Numbered from the stretch's first letter, positions 17,223 to 27,041 are shown. The stretch is DNA of 64,000 nucleotides from [Muricauda] lutisoli (nom. illeg.) (GCF_017313105.1 NZ_JAFLND010000001.1:1178001-1242000), one strand, 5' to 3'. A program made the numbers and translations. The notes: a model not told the origin generated them from the sequence alone.

Positions 17223-18437
17223 ATGAAAAAGTTAGTACTCATTATAGCAGCGGTTGTCTTTGGAATACCGAGTATCCAAGCAGAAACAACCAATACAGTG
17301 GCTACAACCACAAATTATAGATATGGAAATTCTTTCATCTTTGTCGAAGGTGGAGTTACATTCTCCGTGTATCCTGATGGTGAGTTCGATTTCTACATGG
17401 ACAACAGGGTTAATGTAGGTGTTGGAGCACGAATCGGAAACGTTGGAATCACTTTTAACTCTGGGTATAATTACAATCCTTATGTCCAGTACGATGATTA
17501 TGGTGCTGTAATCCAGGTAGAGAACACCCCAATTTTTTATGACTATTATGGTCGTGTATCTCAAATTGGAAACGTAAATGTTTGGTACAATAATGGTAGG
17601 GTCCGTAGAATCGGTGGACTACATGTGTACTACAACGGAGGCGTTTTTAGTCACTACACAGGATTCATCAACATATATAACAGAAGATATGTGTACAGAC
17701 CATTCCATAGGTATTTTGTAAGACCTGCCGTAGGATTCTGCAATGTATATGCAAGACCTTACAGAAGATATTACAGACCTATCCGATATACTTATTATGC
17801 TCCTTACAGACACAATACCAGAAGGGCCTATGCCAGATTGGGTAGAGTGTACAGAAACGACAATAGATATAGACGAGATAACATTTATAGGAATGATAGA
17901 AGAGTTTCCGTAAGAGACAATAGAGCAAGAAGAGCGGATTATGGTAGAAGTAATGCAAGGGTTTCAAAGAATTCTTCTAGAAGAGGAAACACTGCGGTAA
18001 ACCGTTCCAGTAATGCTGTAAAAAGACAAAAAGTAGCTTCCAGAGATTCTAGAAGCAATACATATAGAAAGTCAAATAATGTAAATAGGTATGGAAGAAC
18101 AACGGCTTCCAATAATAAGGCAAGAAGTGCTTCGAACAATAGAAGTTCCAATGTCAGAAAAGTGGACCCACGTACAAACAATAGAACCGTGAACCGTTCT
18201 GCAAAAAGTACGTATAGAAAACCGAAGACCACATCGAGAACACCAAGTAGGTCTACGGTAAGCAGGGGAAACTCTTCTTCAAGGAAAGCCGTTTCCAGAA
18301 GCTCTAGACCTAGTGTAAGGAAAAGTTCTGTTAGCAGAAAAAGTAGCTCTAGGCCCAGCGTGAGCAGAAGTTCAAGTGCCAGAAAAAGTAGCGCAAGAAC
18401 AAGTAGCTCCAGAGGCGCTTCCAGAAGAAATAATTAG
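17223..18437 (+). CDS. Exported protein with Arg/Ser-rich low-complexity C terminus
   Basis: A 404-aa protein. Residues 1-20 are a signal peptide cut after IQA. Residues ~30-160 form a Gly/Tyr/Asn-rich beta domain (VEGGVTFSVYPDGEFDFYMDN and later VWYNNGRVRRIGGL), seen in other flavobacterial exported proteins of unknown role. Residues ~165-235 are Tyr/Arg-rich and residues ~235-404 almost only R, S, N, K, T and A, with many SRSS, RKSS and SVSR steps. The net charge is very high and positive. A role in binding polyanions such as extracellular DNA, LPS or polysaccharide is inference. Expression is predicted from the sigma-54 promoter at 17154-17171. Confidence 0.85.
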   Translation: MKKLVLIIAAVVFGIPSIQAETTNTVATTTNYRYGNSFIFVEGGVTFSVYPDGEFDFYMDNRVNVGVGARIGNVGITFNSGYNYNPYVQYDDYGAVIQVENTPIFYDYYGRVSQIGNVNVWYNNGRVRRIGGLHVYYNGGVFSHYTGFINIYNRRYVYRPFHRYFVRPAVGFCNVYARPYRRYYRPIRYTYYAPYRHNTRRAYARLGRVYRNDNRYRRDNIYRNDRRVSVRDNRARRADYGRSNARVSKNSSRRGNTAVNRSSNAVKRQKVASRDSRSNTYRKSNNVNRYGRTTASNNKARSASNNRSSNVRKVDPRTNNRTVNRSAKSTYRKPKTTSRTPSRSTVSRGNSSSRKAVSRSSRPSVRKSSVSRKSSSRPSVSRSSSARKSSARTSSSRGASRRNN

Positions 18438-18465
18438 ATAGATTTTTTTAGGTTGGTTAGTTGTT

Positions 18466-18506
18466 TACCCCGTGGTTGAATTTATTCGCTACGGGGTATT
18501 TTTTTT
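18466..18506 (+). terminator. Terminator after the Arg/Ser-rich gene
   Basis: Arms TACCCCGT and ACGGGGTA, 17-base loop, then eight T. The right arm overlaps the stop codon of the convergent flippase gene. Confidence 0.75.
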
Positions 18507-19949
18507 GAGCCATTTGGACAAAAAGCCCGTTACATCTTCGGAAATATTGAAGCGGTACAAAATACCTACGTACATCACTACCACAAGAAGTGACTTTAAG
18601 CCGATATTGATGATAGGGTGAAACTGAAACTGTAATAGGTCGAAAAGAACTGCCAATAACAACAAGGTAGCGAACACCTTAAATGTAGCCGAAGTAAAAG
18701 GAAGAATTCCATACTTCACTTTAACAAAAACAAGCTTGACCAGATTAAAGATGAAAATAGAGATAAAACTGGCGATAGCTGCTCCTTCAAGACCAAACCT
18801 TGGTATCAGTAAATAATTCAATAGAATAGTTAAAGCGGCCAAACATACCCCAAACACCAAAACTGTTTTATAGTATGGGGAATTGTACAAAATGGAATTA
18901 ATGTTCCCCAACAACGAATCCATTACTTTGGCCAACCCTATCAAGAACACAATGGTAAACCCATTTCTATAATTCTCGGGCAGCATTAAATACAAATCGT
19001 TCAAGTTGAGGATAATTAGGACGAACAATATTCCCGAGGCAATAAACAAGGTGAGCGAAGTCTTTTTGTACAATTGGTTGAGCCCCTTATCATTGTGTGT
19101 GTTCAACAATTCGGCGGTCAAGGGGTAGGTGATTTGGTGCATCGCACGCGAGGGCACAATAATCACCGTAGCAATGTATACGGACACCCCATAATATGCC
19201 ACATTCTCAATGCTGATGAACTGGTTCAACATTACCTTGTCAATTTCAAGCAGGATCAAAGCTGCCGAACCTCCCAAAATAATCAAAAAAGAATAGGACA
19301 GAATTTCCTTGGTAAAGGGTGGAAACTTAAAATCCAATTTGGGCTTCCGTAGCGTAAACGCATAAATTTGAATGATGACCGTCCGCAATAAATACAATCC
19401 CACCAAACATTTGAAGAAGATATCCAACGTGATCACATCAAAATAAAAAAGAATGAGCAGGATGGATACTCCCACCCTAGCGAAGACTTCTTTCATAAAA
19501 TTGCCAAAAACTGACTTTAAATGCACCTTGGCCCAGGAATAAAAAACCTCAAAATACCCCATTGCGAGTCCCACAAAAAATACATACCACAAATAATCCT
19601 TCACCATGGGGTTCACTTGGGATACCCAATCACCAATGGGGTCGTACCATAGTATACCAACCAAGGCTACGGGCAGTATGCCCAACAAAGGAATCAACAA
19701 CATCAAGGTAAAGAACCCGTCTTTTTCCACCTCTTGGTGGTTACTGTAGTATTTTACCATGGTATTGTGCACTCCAAAGGCCATCAAAGGCATGAGGATG
19801 GCACCCGACGCCAAAATAAAAGTAACGAGACCGTAATATTCATCGGGCAGGATCTTAGTGTAGAGAAACAACGTATTGATAGCCCCAAAAAAGAACCCCA
19901 AATACGTTACCACGGTATTCTGTATGGATTGTTTTAGAACAACGCCCAT
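18489..19949 (-). CDS. Polysaccharide flippase-like membrane protein (Wzx/MATE fold)
   Basis: A 486-aa protein with about 12-14 membrane helices and the polysaccharide-biosynthesis (Wzx/RfbX-like) pattern: the N-terminal SIQNTVVTYLGFFFGAINTLF start and long hydrophobic segments throughout. Such proteins move undecaprenyl-linked glycans across the inner membrane. Its ATG shares a base with the TAA of the upstream GT4 gene (TAATG), so the two are translationally coupled. The neighbours support a role in a surface glycan. Which glycan is unknown. Confidence 0.85.
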   Translation of the reverse strand: MGVVLKQSIQNTVVTYLGFFFGAINTLFLYTKILPDEYYGLVTFILASGAILMPLMAFGVHNTMVKYYSNHQEVEKDGFFTLMLLIPLLGILPVALVGILWYDPIGDWVSQVNPMVKDYLWYVFFVGLAMGYFEVFYSWAKVHLKSVFGNFMKEVFARVGVSILLILFYFDVITLDIFFKCLVGLYLLRTVIIQIYAFTLRKPKLDFKFPPFTKEILSYSFLIILGGSAALILLEIDKVMLNQFISIENVAYYGVSVYIATVIIVPSRAMHQITYPLTAELLNTHNDKGLNQLYKKTSLTLFIASGILFVLIILNLNDLYLMLPENYRNGFTIVFLIGLAKVMDSLLGNINSILYNSPYYKTVLVFGVCLAALTILLNYLLIPRFGLEGAAIASFISIFIFNLVKLVFVKVKYGILPFTSATFKVFATLLLLAVLFDLLQFQFHPIINIGLKSLLVVVMYVGILYRFNISEDVTGFLSKWLKKNTP

Positions 19950-21217
19950 TAGATAAAATTAGCCAAAGATTCCGTTAATGCCTTTCTATGATATTGCTCC
20001 ACCCCGTCGGAATTACAGACCAGTGCACCTTCGGTATATTGATGGAATGCCTCCAAAAGTACACTTTTTAAGGTAGTGACGTCGGATTGCAAGCACATAG
20101 TTCCAGCATGGTGCTGTTCCACCATGGCACCAGCCTCCCATCCTTTTGGGCCGATGGCCAAAATGGGCCGCTTGGCGTTCAAATATTCAAATAATTTTCC
20201 CGGGATAATGCCTTTGGTCTCTTCCGAATCAATCTCCAACAACAAAAGGAGCTGCGATTTTTGTTGGGTTTCCAAGACCTTGTCGTGCGGGAGATAGCCC
20301 AACTGCTCCACATAATCGGACAATCCAAAATCCTTAATGGATTGCAGCACTTCCTCCCCCACTACACCTGCCAATTGTATTTTGAGCGCTTTTTTTAATG
20401 CTTCATTTTCAGCAATCAATTCTTGTACTGTTTGCCAAAAGCCTAAAGGGTTTCTTCCTGTCAACAAAGAGCCAATATGCGAAATGGTAAATTTGGAATC
20501 CAGTTCTACCGGCTGTAACTCATCATCAAAACCATTGGTGATCACTTTTATGGGTTTTGGGGTAATGGCCTCAAATTCAGTTTTCGTAGTGTGGCTTGTG
20601 ACCACAATTTTATCGGCTTTCAAGAGCACTCCTTTTTCCAAAGCTTTGTGCTTTAGCCTAGAATATTCAGTTAACCGTAATTTTTTATGATAGCCTATAG
20701 ATGTCCAAGGATCACGAAAATCGGCGATCCAACGGATATTGTATTTCTTTTTAAGGCCCAGACCTATCAAATGTAAACTGTGTGGCGGACCTGTGGTAAT
20801 AATGGTGTCAATACCCTCATCCGCAATCACTTTCGCCAAGTAGGGAATAGATGGTCTTACCCAATACTTCCGTGCATCGGGGATAAAAAGGTTTCCACGA
20901 ATCCACAATAATAACTTTTCAATAAACGATGGATCTTTCTCTTTGATGATTCCCGAACTTATGGTCTTGGTCTTTTTTTTGGAGAGCAGTGAAGCCCAAC
21001 CATAGGGTTCATTTATGCGCCTTTTGAGTATTTTGATGGACGTCGGAACTTCCTCTACCAATTTTTCATCCACTAATGGATAACTGGGATTTTCAGGAAC
21101 GTAAACGATGGGTTCAAACCCAAACTCTGGCAAGTATTTGGTGAACTTGAGCCAACGTTGTACCCCTGGTCCCCCAGCGGGAGGCCAATAGTACGCTATG
21201 ACCAAGACTTTTCGCAT
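19949..21217 (-). CDS. Family 4-like glycosyltransferase
   Basis: A 422-aa GT-B enzyme. The N-terminal YYWPPAGGPGVQRWLKFTKYLP motif is typical of GT4 members of this phylum, TTGPPHSLHLIG lies in the acceptor domain, and the donor domain carries EIDSEETKGIIPGKLFEYLNA. Such enzymes transfer sugars from NDP-sugars to lipid-linked acceptors at the cytoplasmic face. It overlaps by one base with the genes on both sides, forming a YfhO-GT4-flippase operon. Confidence 0.85.
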   Translation of the reverse strand: MRKVLVIAYYWPPAGGPGVQRWLKFTKYLPEFGFEPIVYVPENPSYPLVDEKLVEEVPTSIKILKRRINEPYGWASLLSKKKTKTISSGIIKEKDPSFIEKLLLWIRGNLFIPDARKYWVRPSIPYLAKVIADEGIDTIITTGPPHSLHLIGLGLKKKYNIRWIADFRDPWTSIGYHKKLRLTEYSRLKHKALEKGVLLKADKIVVTSHTTKTEFEAITPKPIKVITNGFDDELQPVELDSKFTISHIGSLLTGRNPLGFWQTVQELIAENEALKKALKIQLAGVVGEEVLQSIKDFGLSDYVEQLGYLPHDKVLETQQKSQLLLLLEIDSEETKGIIPGKLFEYLNAKRPILAIGPKGWEAGAMVEQHHAGTMCLQSDVTTLKSVLLEAFHQYTEGALVCNSDGVEQYHRKALTESLANFI

Positions 21218-23649
21218 TAGGATTCTTCCTTTTTTCCACGGAACAAGGTAAAGCCCAATCCCCCAACAATGATCACTCCCAAGAGAATATTGGACGCCAA
21301 AGTAATCTGGCTTCCCGTTTCCACCACTTCCGGCTCAAATTTGAACTCGATTTCGTGCTGGCCGGCAGGAACTTTCATACCGCGAAGAGCATAATCCACT
21401 TTGTAATGTGCTGTAGGCTCTCCATCAATAAAGGCGTTCCAACCGGATGGATAATGCATCTCGGAAAAGACTGCAAAACCATCATTGGGGTTGTTGGAAG
21501 TGTATTTTAAATAATTTGGCCGGTAATCCACCAAATCAATACGTGCCACAGAATCCACCGGATACCGTAATTTGGTCAATTCTGGGTACTGTTTGGTGTT
21601 GACAACCGCCTGGGTTTTGGAATTGAAATCCTTCAGTTTCAAAATTTCCTCATTGGCAGATGAAACTGGAATCAATTGATCTACGAACCAAGCATTGCCA
21701 TTGGCGTCTGGGTTTACAGCGGGATAACTGTTCCCTTCCTCATCTTGTTGAACGATGTATTTTACGTTCAACATATTCAACACCTGGAGATTGTTCTGGT
21801 ACAAATGGTATTCGAACAAATTTTGAAGTGCCCTGGGCTTTGCAGCGTGATATCCGCCAATCGATTTATGAAAATAAGAAGTGCGGGCTCCGTTGATTCC
21901 CTCCTCTGGGTTAAAAACCCGGTAAATGGAATCGTCCTGTTGAATGATTTGATCTAGCTGACTGGCTTGGAATGGTTGATTAACCTGACGCTGACGTACA
22001 AAATCGTCCTCGTTCACATAGCGGAGGTCCACTCCCACCAAATCGAACAGGATAAGGGCACCCAAGGCGAACACCAATACGTTTTTGTTGATTTTATCTT
22101 TGATAAAAAACCATAAGGCCGCTGCGGCCAAGGCCACATAGATCAAGGAACGGAAAGTATCGTTCACATAGACTGCCTCACGATCTCGCTGGATCATGGC
22201 CATCAATTCGTCACCAAAGTAGCCGCGGTACATTTCGTCGCGCATTCCCTCAAAGTCAAAGAAGCCTTTCAATAAGAAAATTATGATACCAAGTCCTACG
22301 GAAACAAAGAAGCTCAGTTTTAAAGCTCTCAGCTTTTCTTTCCGGTCAACGGATGATTTGAACAACTCACGTATTCCCAAAATTCCCAATACTGGCAAGC
22401 ACAGCTCCAACACTACTTGAATGGAAGAAACGGCCCTGAACTTGTTGTACATCGGGAAGTAATCTATCATAAAATTGGTGAGCAACGGAAAGTTTCTCCC
22501 CCAAGAAAGCAATAGCGATAAAATTGCTCCCGATAAGAGCCACCATTTCTTTTTGCCATCTACCAGGAATACACCCAGCATAAACAGGAAAAACACAATG
22601 GCGCCCACATAGGCCGGTGCAGCAACTATGGGCTGGTCTCCCCAGTACAATGGTAAACTGCTCGAAAGTTCCAGTGCTTTGGTCGGTGATAATCCCTGAT
22701 TGGTCAAATACTCGTAGGCTTTGGAATCCTTGCCCAGATCCTCACCTCCCGAACCTCCGAACAATCGGGGTGCAAACAAGTTTAGTGATTCGGCGATACC
22801 GTAGCTATATTGGGTAATGTATTCTTTGTCCAACCCAGTGGAAATCTCCTTCTCGCTTCCATCGGGGTTAACGGTGAGTTCCGATTTTCCCCGTGTACTC
22901 CAATCCGCATACTCCTTGGTGGCCATTAGGCTGGTGGCATTGGTGAAAACGGACAGCACTACGGCCAAAACCAATAGCCCTACCGAAGCAAAAAAGTGTT
23001 TGAGTTCCTTTTCTTTGATGGCATAGATCAAGTATACCAAGCCCATAACCAACACCAAAAGCATAAAATAATACGTCATCTGGTAGTGATTGGCATTTAT
23101 TTCCAGTGCCATGGCCAATGCGGTCAGTATAAATCCGAGAATGTATTTTTTCCGAAAAACCAGCACTATCCCACCCAGAACCATTGGGATGTATCCCAGA
23201 GCGTGTGCCTTGGCATTGTGCCCAACGCCAAGAATAATGATCAGATAGGTGGAAAATCCAAAAGCAATGGCCCCAAGGGCTGCCAACCTAAAATCGACCT
23301 TTAAGCATAAGAGCAATATGTAAAACCCTATGAAATAAAGAAAAAGATAATCTGCTGGACGCGGTAAAAACCGAATCAAACGGTCCAATTCCTTTACATA
23401 GTTATGAGGGTAATTGGCTCCCAATTGATAGGTCGGCATACCGCCAAAGGCACTGTTGGTCCAATACGATTCTTCGCCCGTTACATCTTTGTAGGCATCC
23501 CGTTCGTGTGCCATGCCCTTGTACTGGGCAATATCTGACTGATAAATGGCTTTTCCCTGCAAAACTGGATAAAAGTAGACCAGTGAGGCAAGAATGAATA
23601 AAGCAATAACACAAATATGGGTGATAATGGCTTTTGGAGAAAGATTCAT
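21217..23649 (-). CDS. YfhO-family polytopic membrane protein
   Basis: An 810-aa protein starting at ATG 23649 (a TTG at 23670 would add seven residues). It has at least 12 hydrophobic segments, with a large extracytoplasmic part after about residue 540. The N-terminal SDIAQYKGM segment and GVGHNAKAHALGY fit the YfhO/GT-C-like family. In Bacillus YfhO decorates lipoteichoic acid with GlcNAc, so a lipid-linked sugar transfer role in the envelope is plausible. It is the first gene of the overlapping three-gene glycan cluster; the DUF4834 gene ends 24 bases upstream. Confidence 0.8.
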   Translation of the reverse strand: MNLSPKAIITHICVIALFILASLVYFYPVLQGKAIYQSDIAQYKGMAHERDAYKDVTGEESYWTNSAFGGMPTYQLGANYPHNYVKELDRLIRFLPRPADYLFLYFIGFYILLLCLKVDFRLAALGAIAFGFSTYLIIILGVGHNAKAHALGYIPMVLGGIVLVFRKKYILGFILTALAMALEINANHYQMTYYFMLLVLVMGLVYLIYAIKEKELKHFFASVGLLVLAVVLSVFTNATSLMATKEYADWSTRGKSELTVNPDGSEKEISTGLDKEYITQYSYGIAESLNLFAPRLFGGSGGEDLGKDSKAYEYLTNQGLSPTKALELSSSLPLYWGDQPIVAAPAYVGAIVFFLFMLGVFLVDGKKKWWLLSGAILSLLLSWGRNFPLLTNFMIDYFPMYNKFRAVSSIQVVLELCLPVLGILGIRELFKSSVDRKEKLRALKLSFFVSVGLGIIIFLLKGFFDFEGMRDEMYRGYFGDELMAMIQRDREAVYVNDTFRSLIYVALAAAALWFFIKDKINKNVLVFALGALILFDLVGVDLRYVNEDDFVRQRQVNQPFQASQLDQIIQQDDSIYRVFNPEEGINGARTSYFHKSIGGYHAAKPRALQNLFEYHLYQNNLQVLNMLNVKYIVQQDEEGNSYPAVNPDANGNAWFVDQLIPVSSANEEILKLKDFNSKTQAVVNTKQYPELTKLRYPVDSVARIDLVDYRPNYLKYTSNNPNDGFAVFSEMHYPSGWNAFIDGEPTAHYKVDYALRGMKVPAGQHEIEFKFEPEVVETGSQITLASNILLGVIIVGGLGFTLFRGKKEES

Positions 23650-23673
23650 GGATAGGTTTTGATTCGGCAAATA

Positions 23674-23934
23674 TTAATCAATTTCCTCAAAATCTATGTA
23701 TTCTCCAACTTTTTTTGAGGGATTGGATTTGCGGGGCGGTTTTTTGGAAATGGAGGTCTCCCCTTCCTTAGGTCCTTCATTGCCAAAATCTTGATGGCTC
23801 CCAAACTGCTGCTCAAAACGTTCGTTCGTCTTCTTTACAGCGTAATTCAAGAGCTTCGGGGCCAACCACTTCATCAGGAATTTGAGCCCGTAGTATACTA
23901 ATATGACAATTAAAATCGTTTTCAGTAAAACCAT
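23674..23934 (-). CDS. DUF4834 family small membrane protein
   Basis: An 86-aa protein with one N-terminal helix (residues ~4-20), a short KKTNERFEQQFG segment and a basic, polar tail ending EYIDFEEID, the typical DUF4834 layout. It is flavobacterial and of unknown function. It lies just upstream of the YfhO-like gene and is probably in the same transcript. Confidence 0.8.
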   Translation of the reverse strand: MVLLKTILIVILVYYGLKFLMKWLAPKLLNYAVKKTNERFEQQFGSHQDFGNEGPKEGETSISKKPPRKSNPSKKVGEYIDFEEID

Positions 23935-24021
23935 ATAACCTTAGTTATCGAATCAAATTTACACTGTTAGTAGCGCAAACCCATCAAACGTATCTTAAAA
24001 TAGTATTAAAAACCCAGTTAT

Positions 24022-25005
24022 ATGGACATTTCCATGATCAAAAAGTCATTTTTCCTTTTCGTTCTATTCCCAACCTTCATTTTTGCGCAATATACCGATG
24101 TTATCAATTCCAACAGACCTGGAAGGGCCGCCAGTGCCTATTCCGTTGGTAAAAATGTGATTCAGGCCGAAGTTGGAATGCTGTATGAACAACAGGACAA
24201 TGCCGAGCTAAATTCCGACTCCAATATTTTTGGGGCCGATTATGCCTTTAGGTACGGATTGCTTTTTGAAGAGCTGGAAGTAATTGCCGAAGGGTCGTTC
24301 ATCACACAGAACATTACCTATCCCGATTTTGGCATTGAGGGCAAACTGACCAATTTTTCGCGCAACCGGGTAGGTTTAAAATATTTGGTTTTCGATCCCT
24401 ACAAAAATCCCGAGCGCAACAAACCCAATTTATATAGTTGGAGGGCCAACAATCTGTTCCAATGGAAGAACTTGATCCCAGCCGTATCGGTCTACGGTGG
24501 TGCCAATTTTGTAGTGGGCGACAATCCGTTTTACCCTGGTGAACCCACAGTATCTTACCGTGGGGGTATTCAAACGCAGAGTCGACTTTCCCCAAGGTTT
24601 GTGTTGATTTCCAACATTGCGTACGATCGCATTACCACCGATTTTCCGGAATGGCGCTACGCCCTTTCCATAACACATGCTTTTCGCGATCCCCGATGGA
24701 GCGTTTTCTTTGAAGGCCAAGGAATTTCCGGTGACCGTTACTCGGACATTATTTTAAGAACCGGTGTGGCCCGCTTGATCAACCCTAATTTTCAGGCAGA
24801 TTTCCATTTGGGTTCCGGCTTTAAAAATGACCCTTCCCGATTATTCGTAGTGCTTGGCTTCTCTTACCGGTTGGATTTCCATAAAGATGAGCTCATCCCC
24901 ATTAACGAGCAGCAATCGGGCATCAATGGAAAAATCAAAAAGAACAGCAACCGGAAAAAATCGAGAAATCGCAGAAAAAACAAAGGCGGGGGTATAGATT
25001 TTTAA
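24022..25005 (+). CDS. Outer-membrane beta-barrel-like protein (MetA-pathway/transporter type)
   Basis: A 327-aa exported protein; cleavage is expected after FAQ. An internal ATG at 24034 gives an equally good signal peptide (MIKKSFFLF). NSNRPGRAASAYSVGKNVIQAEVG opens a domain resembling the putative MetA-pathway-of-phenol-degradation barrels, followed by alternating beta-strands. The last ~30 residues are strongly basic (KKNSNRKKSRNRRKNKGGG). No phenol pathway genes are nearby, so the name should not be read as function. Confidence 0.75.
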   Translation: MDISMIKKSFFLFVLFPTFIFAQYTDVINSNRPGRAASAYSVGKNVIQAEVGMLYEQQDNAELNSDSNIFGADYAFRYGLLFEELEVIAEGSFITQNITYPDFGIEGKLTNFSRNRVGLKYLVFDPYKNPERNKPNLYSWRANNLFQWKNLIPAVSVYGGANFVVGDNPFYPGEPTVSYRGGIQTQSRLSPRFVLISNIAYDRITTDFPEWRYALSITHAFRDPRWSVFFEGQGISGDRYSDIILRTGVARLINPNFQADFHLGSGFKNDPSRLFVVLGFSYRLDFHKDELIPINEQQSGINGKIKKNSNRKKSRNRRKNKGGGIDF

Positions 25006-25071
25006 GTTTTGCACAAACTTCATTTTTCTACTGCAAGTAATATTCATAATATTGGGGATTAATTTGCATCT

Positions 25072-26190
25072 ATGGTTTCCGTTAAACAGGTTCAGTCCAA
25101 ATCCGACCTTAAGCGTTTTGTAAAATTTCCTTTTTCCCTGTACAAGGATTCCCCGTATTGGGTCCCACCCATCATCAAAGATGAAATGGCCTCTTTTGAC
25201 AAGGAAAAAAATCCTGTTTTTAAAACGGCGGAGGCCCAATTCTTTTTGGCTTACCGGGACAACAAAATCGTGGGACGTATAGCAGCTATTATCAATTGGC
25301 TGGAAGTAAAGGAACAAGGACTCAAAAAAATGCGGTTCGGTTGGTTCGATTTTATAGATGATCTGGAGGTTTCCAAAGCCTTGTTGGACAAGGTCCGCGA
25401 AATAGGAAAAGCCAATGATCTGGAATATATGGAAGGCCCCGTTGGCTTTTCGAATTTGGACAAAGTGGGCGTGCTTACCGAAGGTTTTGACCATATCGGG
25501 ACCATGGTGACCTGGTACAACCACCCCTATTATCAATCGCATTTTGAGCAGCATGGCTTTACCAAGGAAAAAGAATACCGTGAAAGCAAGTTTTTGGCTT
25601 CCAATGCTGATCCAAAACTATTTGCCAAGGCCAATCTATTGATCAAAAAGCGCTATGGACTTCGGGAGATGAATTTTGAAAAAAGTTCGGAAATCATGCC
25701 CTGGGTGGACAAGATGTTCGACCTTTTTAACGATACCTATGCCAAGCTGTCCTCCTTTGTAAAGATTACCGATATCCAAAAGGAATATTTCAAGAAAAAG
25801 TACATCAGCTTTATCAACCCTGAGTATATCAAGTTTGTGGTGGACTCGGACGATAATTTAGTGGCTTTTGCCATTGTGATGCCCTCTTTCTCACGAGCCT
25901 TGCAAAAGGCCAACGGCAAGTTGTTCCCCTTTGGGATTTACCATTTGCTCCATGCCCGTAAACACAGCAAAGATGCCATATTCTACCTAATCGGCATCCA
26001 CCCTAAATACCAGAACAAAGGGGTGACCTCCATAATTTTCAACGAGTTCCACGATACCTTTAAAAAGCGGGGCGTGGTGAATTGTATTCGTACCCCCGAA
26101 CTGGAGGATAATCTGGCCATACAACAAATGTGGAAGCATTTTGACCCCAAAGTGATCAAGCGTAGGCGTACCTATGTAAAGGATTTATAG
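25072..26190 (+). CDS. GNAT-like acyltransferase-fold protein
   Basis: A 372-aa cytoplasmic protein. The C-terminal half contains a GNAT-like core (AFAIVMPSF, then LIGIHPKYQNKGVTSIIFNEF, the acyl-CoA-binding turn Q-N-K-G-V). The N-terminal half begins with SVKQVQSKSDLKRFVKFPF..Y and a second GNAT-like stretch. Relatives are common in Bacteroidota and sometimes misnamed GTP cyclohydrolase; no cyclohydrolase motif is visible. The substrate is unknown. Upstream TTAATTTG is a near match to the -7 consensus. Confidence 0.75.
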   Translation: MVSVKQVQSKSDLKRFVKFPFSLYKDSPYWVPPIIKDEMASFDKEKNPVFKTAEAQFFLAYRDNKIVGRIAAIINWLEVKEQGLKKMRFGWFDFIDDLEVSKALLDKVREIGKANDLEYMEGPVGFSNLDKVGVLTEGFDHIGTMVTWYNHPYYQSHFEQHGFTKEKEYRESKFLASNADPKLFAKANLLIKKRYGLREMNFEKSSEIMPWVDKMFDLFNDTYAKLSSFVKITDIQKEYFKKKYISFINPEYIKFVVDSDDNLVAFAIVMPSFSRALQKANGKLFPFGIYHLLHARKHSKDAIFYLIGIHPKYQNKGVTSIIFNEFHDTFKKRGVVNCIRTPELEDNLAIQQMWKHFDPKVIKRRRTYVKDL

Positions 26191-26315
26191 CATACCTCCC
26201 ATTTTAATTTTTGAAGTACCAATAATCACCTACTGGCACTGTTGTCATCATTTTGGTGAAGTATATAATTGATTTTGCACTTCAATCAGAATTAAACTTG
26301 AGTTGGCTCTAATTC

Positions 26316-26450
26316 ATTGCTCCATACTACCTTGAATTAAATTCCCTACTTTTAAGAAAATAATTGACCAAAGGAATTGTTTCGTCTTGTGGCCCACGCC
26401 GGCTCTAATCAATGGACAGCCACAACGAAATCATAGCCTAGACCGTTGGC
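26316..26450. repeat. 135-bp imperfect direct repeat, copy A
   Basis: Copy A and copy B (27154-27288) have the same length and share two well-conserved ends: CTACCTTGAATTAAATTCCC near the start and CAGCCACAACGAAATCATAG near the finish, with a divergent middle. They flank the small exported protein gene at 26535. The end contains inverted CACAACG...CGTTG. The rest of the 344-base gap (26191-26534) holds no gene. Confidence 0.8.
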
Positions 26451-26534
26451 AAAAAGCATAGAAAGGAACCAATACAAACAATTATGTACCTCAATAATTC
26501 CATTATACCATATCTTAACTTTAAGATTCTAAAA

Positions 26535-27041
26535 ATGAATAAAAAGCATACAACTAGAATATGCCTTTTATTCATCTCATCATTATTCTTTTGCAATATT
26601 TCGGCCACAGCTCAAAACAAAACCGGTCTAGTTTGTGGTGTATTGCCATCTGAAATAAATTCTGAAATATACTTTGGAATCAACTTGGCTGATTTTAAGA
26701 ATGTAATTGGGAGCAACCTCAAATTAGAAACTAAAAGTAATACTGATTTTAGGCTGATATATTCGCAGGAAACTAATTTGAAGGAAATATCGTCTGTTAT
26801 CTATTACTTTGATAATGAGAACAGTAAACCACTTTATGAAGTAATCATCAATTACCAAAACGAGGAACAAGCGAAAAAGGCGGCCACTATTCTTTTTGGT
26901 CAACCCAACTTTGATCAAATCGATTGGAGAATAAAGATTCAAGGTGCGCCAGAGATTTGGAGTTGGGTTTATAAAAACAAACTTGTAGTCGTGGCTAAAA
27001 TTCCTGGAAGCGAATGGTTTAACGAATGGGATAAGGAATAA
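26535..27041 (+). CDS. Small exported protein of unknown function
   Basis: 168 aa from ATG 26535; the frame upstream to 26484 reads through non-coding sequence. A signal peptide of about 25 residues ends at ATAQ. The mature part has INLADFKNVIGSNLKL and a YYFDNENSKPLYEVIINY region, which looks like a small alpha/beta domain, plus one Cys. No family is recognised. It is bracketed by the two 135-bp direct repeats, suggesting it arrived or moves as a unit. Confidence 0.7.
   Translation: MNKKHTTRICLLFISSLFFCNISATAQNKTGLVCGVLPSEINSEIYFGINLADFKNVIGSNLKLETKSNTDFRLIYSQETNLKEISSVIYYFDNENSKPLYEVIINYQNEEQAKKAATILFGQPNFDQIDWRIKIQGAPEIWSWVYKNKLVVVAKIPGSEWFNEWDKE

Noticed and set aside
17939..18232. Leu-rich minus-strand ORF opposite the RS-rich tail
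   Set aside because: Antisense of Arg/Ser codons gives Leu/Ala/Phe by composition; no start signal.
24841..25554. 237-codon minus-strand ORF spanning two plus-strand genes
   Set aside because: It crosses the intergenic gap and two conserved genes, so it is chance.
26221..26245. TGGCAC near 26234 as a second sigma-54 site
   Set aside because: The -12 TTGC element is missing at the required spacing.
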